Below are positions 1 to 5,185 of a DNA stretch of 5,185 nt, one piece after another. Each line of letters starts with the position of its first letter. The stretch's first letter is position 1. The notes beneath the pieces were generated by a model. That model did no database searches. It was not told the origin of the DNA and saw only the letters and a program-made list of their open reading frames with translations. Location of the stretch: the NCBI GenBank assembly GCA_017457545.1, contig JAFTHF010000094.1:1-5185 (forward strand), given 5' to 3'. The position numbers were made by a program, and so were the translations under genes. Source of the stretch: Clostridia bacterium (GTDB lineage: Bacteria > Bacillota_A > Clostridia > Oscillospirales > CAG-272).

Positions 1-195
1 ACCGTCAAAGTAAATAGGATTAAATGTACGTGCGATTTTTTCCATTTCCGCATTTGGAATTGCAAGGGTAGCCTGTATCCACTCTGCATAATCGGCAGAG
101 CGCTGTCCCTTGTATTCTCCACCCAAAACAGAGTAAAGTCCAAAATGAAGCATTAAGCCGTAGCCGGCTTCCTTAAACCATTTAATATTTTCCAT
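1..195 (-). CDS. Alpha-L-fucosidase, GH29 family (N-terminal 65 codons; rest beyond left edge)
   Basis: The visible protein starts MENIKWFKEAGYGLMLHFG and continues with LYSV, GGEYKG and ADYAEWIQ, the typical opening of the GH29 catalytic barrel. GH29 enzymes are retaining glycosidases that remove terminal L-fucose from glycans. The HFG at residues 17-19 corresponds to the family's usual HWG, whose histidine contacts fucose; the Trp-to-Phe change is mild. The catalytic nucleophile and acid/base lie further on and cannot be checked. There is no signal peptide, because the barrel begins within the first few residues, so a cytoplasmic enzyme acting on imported oligosaccharides is likely. The ATG (195-193) is preceded by AGGAGA (203-208) at a 7-base gap, which supports this start. 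The gene diverges from the arabinofuranosidase at 335. The family call is from motif recognition and rests on a short fragment; substrate linkage is unknown. Confidence 0.82.
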   Translation of the reverse strand, partial: MENIKWFKEAGYGLMLHFGLYSVLGGEYKGQRSADYAEWIQATLAIPNAEMEKIARTFNPIYFDG

Positions 196-225
196 ATGAT
201 TTTCTCCTAAGTATTAGTTACCTTT

Positions 226-254
226 AGAATACCATATAAATAAGCAAAAATCAA
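226..254 (-). promoter_or_regulatory. Sigma-A-type promoter for the GH29 fucosidase gene
   Basis: Read on the minus strand, a -35 box TTGATT (249-254) is followed after exactly 17 bases by a -10 box TATTCT (226-231). The distance from the -10 box to the start codon leaves a short leader of about 25-30 bases. Both boxes are inferred from consensus only. Confidence 0.6.
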
Positions 255-276
255 CCTTGAAACAAACAACTTTCCA

Positions 277-305
277 TTGAATTTTACGTTAAAGTATAGT
301 AAAAT
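277..305 (+). promoter_or_regulatory. Sigma-A-type promoter for the GH51 arabinofuranosidase gene
   Basis: A -35 box TTGAAT (277-282) and a -10 box TAAAAT (300-305) are separated by 17 bases, followed by a leader of about 20-25 bases to the ATG at 335. The -35 boxes of this promoter and of the opposite fucosidase promoter are only 22 bases apart, so the two could share regulator binding. No convincing operator dyad was seen between them. Confidence 0.6.
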
Positions 306-334
306 AAAGATAAGCTTACGTATCGGAGGAAAAA

Positions 335-1810
335 ATGAAAGCAAAGATTACTGTAAATAAAAATAATACCGTAGGTCAGATTGACAGACGTATATACGGA
401 TCCTTCATTGAGCATCTTGGCAGAGCCGTGTATAACGGAATCTATGAGCCTGATCATAGTACAGCCGACAATATGGGCTTTCGCAAGGACGTTTTGGAGC
501 TTGTAAAGGAGCTTAAGGTTCCCGTAGTCCGTTATCCGGGTGGCAACTTTGTTTCAGGCTACAACTGGGAGGACGGCATAGGCGATAAAAGTAAACGCCC
601 TCGCAAGCTGGATCTTGCATGGCTTACCCTTGAAACAAATCAGGTGGGAATTGACGAATTTCAGGAGTGGGCAAAGCGTGCAGATACCGATGTTATGATG
701 GCTGTAAATCTTGGCACCCGTGGCCCTGATGAGGCAAGAAATCTTATTGAATACTGTAATAGCAAAACCGATACATATTATGCAAAACTCCGTAGACAAA
801 ACGGCTTTGAAAAGCCCTTTGATATTAAGCTTTGGTGCTTGGGCAATGAAATGGACGGAGACTGGCAGATATGCCACAAAACCGCTGAGGAATACGGCAG
901 GGCAGCTACTGAAACAGCTAAGGTTTTAAGATGGGTAGACCCGTCAATTGAGCTTGTAGCCTGTGGCAGCTCCGACCCTAATATGCCTACCTATGGCACA
1001 TGGGAAAGAACCGTACTTGATCATACCTATGATTATATTGATTATTTATCTCTTCATTGCTACTACGGAAATAAGGCGAAAAATACTGCCGATTTCCTTG
1101 CAAGAGCGGAGGATATGGACAGATTTATAAAGAATACAGCAGCCATCTGTGACGAAATCAAAGCAAAAAAGAACAGCAGTAAGACAGTAAATCTCTCCTT
1201 TGATGAATGGAATGTATGGTACAGAACAAAGGATGAGGAAAAGGAAATGGAAAGGTGGCAGACTGCCCCCCATCTTCTTGAGGAAAAATACAATTTTGAG
1301 GACGCACTCCTTGTTGGCTGTATGCTCATGACTCTCCAGAATAACTGTGACAGGGTTAAAATCGGTTGTCTTGCTCAGCTTGTAAACGTAATTGCCCCCA
1401 TTATGACAGAAAACGGCGGCAAAGCTTGGAAGCAGACCATTTTCTATCCCTATATGTACGCATCCCTCTTTGGAAACGGTATTACTCTTAAGGCAGATAC
1501 TGTAAGCATCTCTTACAAGTCAAAGGAGGGCTGGGACATTCCTTATCTTTACACATCTGTTGTTGATAATAAGGAAAGAAATGAGGTAATCGTTTTTGCA
1601 GCCAACCGTTCACTTGATGAGGATATGGAGCTTAATATTGATTTAAATGGCTACAATTGTACTCTTACCCAGCATACGGAGCTTTACTGTGACGATTTGA
1701 ACACAGTAAACACCAAGGATAATGAGGCACTTTTCCCCGTAAACCGTGAGATTGCAGATAAGATAATTCTTAAAAAGCATTCATGGAATATGCTTACCTT
1801 TAAGTATTAA
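335..1810 (+). CDS. abfA: Alpha-L-arabinofuranosidase, GH51 family
   Basis: This 491-residue protein is full length for intracellular bacterial GH51 enzymes (about 500 residues). These retaining enzymes release terminal L-arabinofuranose from arabinan, arabinoxylan and arabinogalactan oligosaccharides. Visible family motifs are FIEHLGR (24-30), RYPGGNF (66-72) with GYNWEDGIG after it, NLGTRG (125-130), the acid/base glutamate E172 in GNEMDG, and the nucleophile E291 in SFDEWNVWY. E172 and E291 are spaced exactly as E175 and E294 of the well-studied Geobacillus AbfA. The (beta/alpha)8 barrel fills roughly residues 15-370 and a C-terminal beta-sandwich the last 110. There is no signal peptide, so it should act in the cytoplasm. 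The start has GGAGGA (325-330) just upstream. It appears to be a single-gene unit, with its own promoter before it and a terminator at 1860-1893 after it. Family assignment is very secure; the exact preferred substrate is not visible. Confidence 0.96.
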   Translation: MKAKITVNKNNTVGQIDRRIYGSFIEHLGRAVYNGIYEPDHSTADNMGFRKDVLELVKELKVPVVRYPGGNFVSGYNWEDGIGDKSKRPRKLDLAWLTLETNQVGIDEFQEWAKRADTDVMMAVNLGTRGPDEARNLIEYCNSKTDTYYAKLRRQNGFEKPFDIKLWCLGNEMDGDWQICHKTAEEYGRAATETAKVLRWVDPSIELVACGSSDPNMPTYGTWERTVLDHTYDYIDYLSLHCYYGNKAKNTADFLARAEDMDRFIKNTAAICDEIKAKKNSSKTVNLSFDEWNVWYRTKDEEKEMERWQTAPHLLEEKYNFEDALLVGCMLMTLQNNCDRVKIGCLAQLVNVIAPIMTENGGKAWKQTIFYPYMYASLFGNGITLKADTVSISYKSKEGWDIPYLYTSVVDNKERNEVIVFAANRSLDEDMELNIDLNGYNCTLTQHTELYCDDLNTVNTKDNEALFPVNREIADKIILKKHSWNMLTFKY

Positions 1811-1859
1811 AGATAAACAGAGCAGAGATAGACAGCATTTAACTATTTTCAGACGTAAC

Positions 1860-1893
1860 AAAAGGCTAACGAAAATTTTCGTTAGCCTTTTTT
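1860..1893 (+). terminator. Intrinsic terminator between convergent genes
   Basis: Bases 1861-1890 form a perfect 30-base palindrome with arms AAAGGCTAACGAAAA and TTTTCGTTAGCCTTT, and one more A-T pair extends it to 1860-1891. On the plus strand a run of six T (1888-1893) follows the GC-containing stem, giving a good rho-independent terminator for the arabinofuranosidase gene. On the minus strand the stem is identical but only four T follow, so it probably also ends the alcohol dehydrogenase transcript arriving from the other side, perhaps less efficiently. Confidence 0.9.
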
Positions 1894-1941
1894 AATCACG
1901 AACTTTATTCAAAGGCACAGTACTTATACCTTCAAGGTTTT

Positions 1942-3051
1942 TTATAGCAAGCTGCTTTTATAAATTTCAAGCTCCAATTCCTGTGAAACGGGGAAAGGAC
2001 AGGAGGCAACATTCTTTGCTTTAATTGAGGTTTCAACGTAGGATTTCAGCTCATCTGACGTAAAACCTATGGTACGTACCATGATTTTTGCAATTTTTTC
2101 CTTAAAATCACCAAGGTCATTAAGCCCAAGCGCTGAAATAATATTATCAACCTTTTCGGGCAAAACGTCATTTACACGCTTAAGATACTCATAAACAAGA
2201 TATCCGTTTGCCATACCGTGTGGAATATCCTTAAAGTATGTAAGCTGATATCCCATTGAATGGACTATTGTAGTTCCCGTCTGGGAAATTACTATTCCGC
2301 CAAGGGTAGATGCCCAAAGAAGCTCAGTACAGATTTCCTCATTAAAATCGCCGTTTTCAAACACGTGTAGCCACTTTCCTAAGATTTTAAGGCCCTCAAT
2401 AGCCATATAATCGGAGGAGGGTGATGCTTTTTTATTTGTATATCCCTCAATTAAATGGCACATAGCGTCTACAGCTGTATTTCTTGCCACCTGTAAGGGA
2501 AGCTTTACCGTATATTTTCCGTCAATAAAGGCAACCTTGAAAAACGTATCGGGAGAGGAAAAGCTTCGTTTTGTCTGCTCCTTGTGTAGAGTAAGAATTG
2601 AATAAGGTGTAACCTCACTTCCTGTACCTGCCGTTGTGGGAATTGCACACATAGGCAAGGGAGCATTTTCATATTTGCCACTGAATATATCGTAAAGATT
2701 CTCGCTATTGCACATATTTTCGTTGGCTGCATAAACACTTATTGCCTTTGATGCGTCCATAGGAGAGCCACCGCCGATTGCGATAATAAAATCTGCGCCA
2801 AAATCACGGCATGCCATACCACCCTCTGCCATATGGGAAATTTCCGGATTATTTTCAATTTTATCGTACACGTGGTAAGGGATTTTTTCATTTTCAAGCA
2901 CATTTATCACATCATCAAGCGCCCCTGAGCGTTTGCCAGAGGACTTCCCCGTAACTATAAACGCCCTTTTACCGAGAATTAACTCATTTGCATTTTCCTT
3001 AACACAGTCCTTACCGACTATAACCTTAGTAGGCATAAAAAATTTAAACAT
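1942..3051 (-). CDS. Iron-containing alcohol dehydrogenase (group III)
   Basis: This 369-residue protein belongs to the Fe-ADH family, whose members reduce aldehydes to alcohols (or the reverse) with NAD(P)H. The N-terminal Rossmann-like domain carries the nucleotide-binding GGGSPMD (93-99), followed by the family signature TTAGTGSEVT (139-148). The expected metal ligands are all present in the C-terminal helical domain: D195 and H199 in DAMCHLIEGY, H264 in HSMGYQ, and H278 in PHGMANG. Length is slightly below the usual 380-390 residues. The ATG at 3051-3049 is chosen because it follows GGAGGTG with a 6-base gap; an in-frame ATG at 3108 would begin inside the -35 box and lacks a binding site. 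The gene diverges from the activase at 3215 and converges on the arabinofuranosidase. Butanol/ethanol, 1,3-propanediol or lactaldehyde-type substrates are all possible; sequence alone does not decide. Confidence 0.93.
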   Translation of the reverse strand: MFKFFMPTKVIVGKDCVKENANELILGKRAFIVTGKSSGKRSGALDDVINVLENEKIPYHVYDKIENNPEISHMAEGGMACRDFGADFIIAIGGGSPMDASKAISVYAANENMCNSENLYDIFSGKYENAPLPMCAIPTTAGTGSEVTPYSILTLHKEQTKRSFSSPDTFFKVAFIDGKYTVKLPLQVARNTAVDAMCHLIEGYTNKKASPSSDYMAIEGLKILGKWLHVFENGDFNEEICTELLWASTLGGIVISQTGTTIVHSMGYQLTYFKDIPHGMANGYLVYEYLKRVNDVLPEKVDNIISALGLNDLGDFKEKIAKIMVRTIGFTSDELKSYVETSIKAKNVASCPFPVSQELELEIYKSSLL

Positions 3052-3057
3052 AAATTT

Positions 3058-3064
3058 CACCTCC
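3058..3064 (-). promoter_or_regulatory. Ribosome binding site that fixes the alcohol dehydrogenase start
   Basis: The minus-strand sequence GGAGGTG lies 6 bases before the ATG at 3051-3049 and is close to a perfect anti-Shine-Dalgarno match. It decides against the longer reading that starts 19 codons upstream at 3108. Confidence 0.88.
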
Positions 3065-3079
3065 GTAAAATACACTTTT

Positions 3080-3108
3080 ATGATACTACAAAAAGAGTAG
3101 TATGTCAA
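3080..3108 (-). promoter_or_regulatory. Near-consensus sigma-A promoter for the alcohol dehydrogenase
   Basis: On the minus strand a perfect -35 box TTGACA (3103-3108) is followed after 17 bases by a -10 box TATCAT (3080-3085). It is the best-matching promoter in the window, and a transcript from it would have a short leader carrying the GGAGGTG site. A promoter this strong with a dyad over it suggests control by repression. Confidence 0.75.
3083..3103. promoter_or_regulatory. Operator-like dyad over the alcohol dehydrogenase promoter
   Basis: ATACTAC (3083-3089) and GTAGTAT (3097-3103) are perfect 7-base inverted repeats around a 7-base centre, AAAAAGA. The 21-bp element spans the whole spacer, overlapping three bases of the -10 box and one of the -35 box of the dehydrogenase promoter. 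Its length and position fit a dimeric repressor blocking RNA polymerase. It has no GC-rich stem and no following T run, so it is not a terminator. The regulator is unknown and no regulator gene lies in the window. Confidence 0.55.
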
Positions 3109-3183
3109 TCTAAAAGAAAAATGAAAATTTGCTGATTTTTTGTCGAAATGTAATTTTAATTTAATATTTCGTGCTAAAATGGT

Positions 3184-3189
3184 TATATT
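3184..3189 (+). promoter_or_regulatory. Possible -10 box for the activase gene (weak)
   Basis: TATATT at 3184-3189 lies about 25 bases before the start codon in a very AT-rich stretch, and TAAAAT at 3175-3180 is an alternative. Neither has a good -35 box at 16-18 bases. The best offered is TTTAAT at 3160-3165, 18 bases upstream of the first. A promoter must lie in this region if the gene is transcribed on its own, but its exact place is uncertain. Confidence 0.3.
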
Positions 3190-3214
3190 ATATTTTCAGA
3201 ATAGGAGGTCTATT

Positions 3215-5185
3215 ATGAAATACAGTATAGGTGTTGACGTTGGCTCAACCACGGTAAAATGCGTGGTAATTTCCGAAAGCAAGGAGATTTTATATTCCGT
3301 GTACGCAAGGCATTATTCTCAGGTTAAGGAGACAGTGCTTTCACAGCTTACAACGGTTTTTGATAAATTTACAGGCGATTTTAAGCTTGCCATAACAGGC
3401 TCTGCAGGACTTGGTCTTTCCGAGGCAGCAAAGCTTCCCTTTGTTCAGGAGGTGTATTCAGCCTCACTTGCCATAAGGGACTTGTATCCCGATGCCGATG
3501 CAGCCGTTGAGCTTGGTGGAGAGGATGCAAAAATTCTTTTCCTGACCGGTGGAGTGGAGCAGAGAATGAACGGCTCCTGTGCCGGAGGTACAGGTGCGTT
3601 TATTGACCAGATGGCAACTCTTCTTAAGGTGTCAGCCGACGATATTGATAATCTTGCCATTCACGCAGAGAAGAAATATCCTATTGCGTCAAGATGCGGA
3701 GTTTTCGCAAAAAGCGATATTCAGCCCCTTCTTAATCAGGGCGCATCACTTATGGACGTTTCTGCCAGCATCTTTCAGGCAGTAGTAGACCAGACCGTTG
3801 CCGGACTTGCACAGGGCAGAAGAATTGAGGGCAAGGTTTTATTCCTTGGTGGACCTCTTCATTTCTACAAGGCACTTAGAAAAGCATTTAAGGAAACCCT
3901 TGATTTAGATGATGAGCATGCAATCTTTCCGGAGCTTGCCCCTGTATTTATGGCATATGGCTCAGCTCTTTATGCTTCGGGCATAACAGAGGAGCTTTCA
4001 GGTGAGGAAATTTTAAATAGGCTTCGCAGCTGTAAGCCAACCTCTGGAGTTGTATCCTTTAAGCCTCTATTTAATGACGAGGAGGAATACAGTGAATTCT
4101 TGAAAAGACATTCACAGGCAACCGTTGAAAGAGAGGATATTTCCACCTATAAGGGTAAAGCGTATCTTGGAATTGACGCAGGCTCTACCACTACAAAAAT
4201 AGTTCTTTTAAGTGAAAATAAAAAGCTTCTTTATACCCACTATACAGAGAATAGCGGACGCCCTCTTGACGTTGTGGTTTCTAAGCTTAAGGAGCTTTAC
4301 CGTATGCTTGGCGACAGAATTACCATTGTATCGTCTGCCGTAACAGGCTATGGCGAGGATCTTCTTCGTTCAGGTCTTAAGATTGACTACGGCATTGTAG
4401 AAACAGTTGCCCACTTTACGTCAGCCCTTGAGTTTTGTCCGGAGGTTGATTTTATAATCGACATCGGTGGACAGGATATAAAGTGCTTTAAAATCAAGAA
4501 TAAGGCAATTGATAACATTATGCTTAACGAGGCATGCTCCTCAGGCTGTGGCTCATTTATTCAGACCTTCGCAAATGCCCTTACATATCCCGTTGATAAG
4601 TTTGCTAAGCTTGGCTTGTTTGCTAATCACCCTGTTGAGCTTGGCTCACGCTGTACAGTATTTATGAACAGTGCAGTTAAGCAGGCACAAAAGGACGGCG
4701 CAAGCATTGAGGATATTTCTGCAGGCATCTCCTCATCTGTTGTAAAAAATGCAATTTACAAGGTTATAAGGGCAAGGACCCCTGATGAGCTTGGTAAGCA
4801 TATTGTAGTACAGGGCGGCACATTCTTAAACGATGCTGTGCTTCGTGCATTTGAAAGAGAGCTTGGCATAAACGTAATAAGACCCGAGATTGCAGGTCTT
4901 ATGGGCGCATATGGCGCAGCCCTCTATTCTATGAAAAAGTCAAGGGAAGTGTCTAGTATTGTAACAAAAGAGGAGCTTGATAGCTTCACTTATAAGTCAA
5001 ATACGGTAACCTGCCGTGGCTGTACAGCCCATTGCTCCCTTGATATACTCACATTTAGTGACGGACGCAGATTTGTTTCAGGTAACAGATGTGAAAGAGG
5101 ACTTGGCAAAAAGGACTCCGAAATTTTACCGGATATATACAATTTTAAGTATACGTATATAAAAAATCTTGCCAACACCAACGAA
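3215..5185 (+). CDS. Giant acyl-CoA dehydratase activase, tandem BcrAD/BadFG ATPase domains (5' part, open at right edge)
   Basis: The frame is open for 657 codons to the window end with no stop. AGGAGG (3203-3208) precedes the ATG by 6 bases. Two activase domains of the HgdC / BcrAD-BadFG type (ASKHA fold) follow each other. Domain 1 (about 1-265) has GVDVGSTTVK (6-15), ELGGEDAK (99-106), cluster cysteines C122 and C161, and the adenosine-site GG at 212-213. Domain 2 (about 316-580) has GIDAGSTTTK (319-328), DIGGQDIK (416-423), C441 and C480, and GG at 534-535. HgdC-type activators are homodimers sharing one [4Fe-4S] cluster between subunits, and use ATP to pass low-potential electrons to 2-hydroxyacyl-CoA dehydratases or related reductases. 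Here both halves are in one chain. A segment with C600, C603, C607 and C626 comes next. Known fused homologues are about 1,400 residues and continue into DUF2229 and HgdB-like regions; that part is not visible. The substrate is unknown. Confidence 0.92.
   Translation, partial: MKYSIGVDVGSTTVKCVVISESKEILYSVYARHYSQVKETVLSQLTTVFDKFTGDFKLAITGSAGLGLSEAAKLPFVQEVYSASLAIRDLYPDADAAVELGGEDAKILFLTGGVEQRMNGSCAGGTGAFIDQMATLLKVSADDIDNLAIHAEKKYPIASRCGVFAKSDIQPLLNQGASLMDVSASIFQAVVDQTVAGLAQGRRIEGKVLFLGGPLHFYKALRKAFKETLDLDDEHAIFPELAPVFMAYGSALYASGITEELSGEEILNRLRSCKPTSGVVSFKPLFNDEEEYSEFLKRHSQATVEREDISTYKGKAYLGIDAGSTTTKIVLLSENKKLLYTHYTENSGRPLDVVVSKLKELYRMLGDRITIVSSAVTGYGEDLLRSGLKIDYGIVETVAHFTSALEFCPEVDFIIDIGGQDIKCFKIKNKAIDNIMLNEACSSGCGSFIQTFANALTYPVDKFAKLGLFANHPVELGSRCTVFMNSAVKQAQKDGASIEDISAGISSSVVKNAIYKVIRARTPDELGKHIVVQGGTFLNDAVLRAFERELGINVIRPEIAGLMGAYGAALYSMKKSREVSSIVTKEELDSFTYKSNTVTCRGCTAHCSLDILTFSDGRRFVSGNRCERGLGKKDSEILPDIYNFKYTYIKNLANTNE

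Noticed and set aside
311..318. TAAGCTTA palindrome in the leader of the arabinofuranosidase gene as an operator.
   Set aside because: Eight bases is short for an operator, the flanks do not extend the symmetry, and it does not resemble a known arabinose-repressor site.
554..1329. Reading frames of about 70-110 codons on the minus strand and in other plus frames within 554-1329.
   Set aside because: They overlap the secure GH51 coding region, lack ribosome binding sites and show no recognisable motifs.
1928..1944. ACCTTCAAGGT followed by a T run as a second plus-strand terminator.
   Set aside because: The arms leave a single-base loop, and only a very short stem is possible with a realistic loop. 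The strong terminator already lies upstream at 1860-1893.
1942..3051. Naming the dehydrogenase FucO (lactaldehyde reductase) because a fucosidase gene lies in the same window.
   Set aside because: The metal ligands are common to all Fe-ADH enzymes, the gene is in a different transcription unit, and no fucose catabolism genes are visible. The link would be guesswork.
3052..3108. A 19-codon N-terminal extension of the alcohol dehydrogenase starting at the ATG at 3108.
   Set aside because: It would start inside the TTGACA box, has no ribosome binding site, and adds residues unlike the family. The ATG at 3051 has a near-perfect GGAGGTG and matches the normal Fe-ADH start.
3445..3785. Short reading frames on both strands inside the first activase domain, and one near the right edge at 4990-5181.
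   Set aside because: They lie within the activase frame, which carries clear family motifs throughout, so they are shadows.

Overview
The window looks like a piece of a chromosome from an anaerobic, probably gut-dwelling, Firmicute of the Clostridia type. The sequence is moderately AT-rich, every gene has a strong AGGAG-type ribosome binding site, and the promoters are of the sigma-A type. The gene content is that of a plant- or host-glycan fermenter: two cytoplasmic-type glycosidases, an iron-containing alcohol dehydrogenase, and a large oxygen-sensitive-type activator of the 2-hydroxyacyl-CoA dehydratase / benzoyl-CoA reductase superfamily. No species can be named from the sequence alone.

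Layout: (1) Bases 1-195, minus strand, hold the first 65 codons of a GH29 alpha-L-fucosidase cut by the left edge. (2) Bases 196-334 are a divergent control region with one good promoter facing each way. (3) Bases 335-1810, plus strand, are a complete GH51 alpha-L-arabinofuranosidase with both catalytic glutamates. (4) Bases 1811-1941 lie between convergent genes and hold a perfect-palindrome intrinsic terminator. (5) Bases 1942-3051, minus strand, are a complete iron-dependent alcohol dehydrogenase. (6) Bases 3052-3214 are a second divergent control region. It has a near-consensus promoter for the dehydrogenase with a 21-bp dyad lying between and over its -35 and -10 boxes. (7) Bases 3215-5185, plus strand, are the open 5' part (657 codons, no stop) of a giant acyl-CoA dehydratase activase. 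It has two ASKHA ATPase domains in tandem followed by a cysteine-rich segment, and it runs off the right edge.

The two glycosidases would release fucose and arabinose from imported oligosaccharides; neither begins with a signal peptide. The alcohol dehydrogenase would serve fermentative NAD(P)H disposal. The activase is of the kind that uses ATP to drive electrons from a [4Fe-4S] cluster to a partner iron-sulfur protein. Here the two subunits of the usual homodimer are fused, and by family precedent the rest of the protein beyond the window may carry the acceptor domains. No mobile element, CRISPR array, tRNA or rRNA was seen. The most interesting items are the fused activase with its two matched cysteine pairs and extra cysteine motif, and the operator-like dyad in the dehydrogenase promoter.
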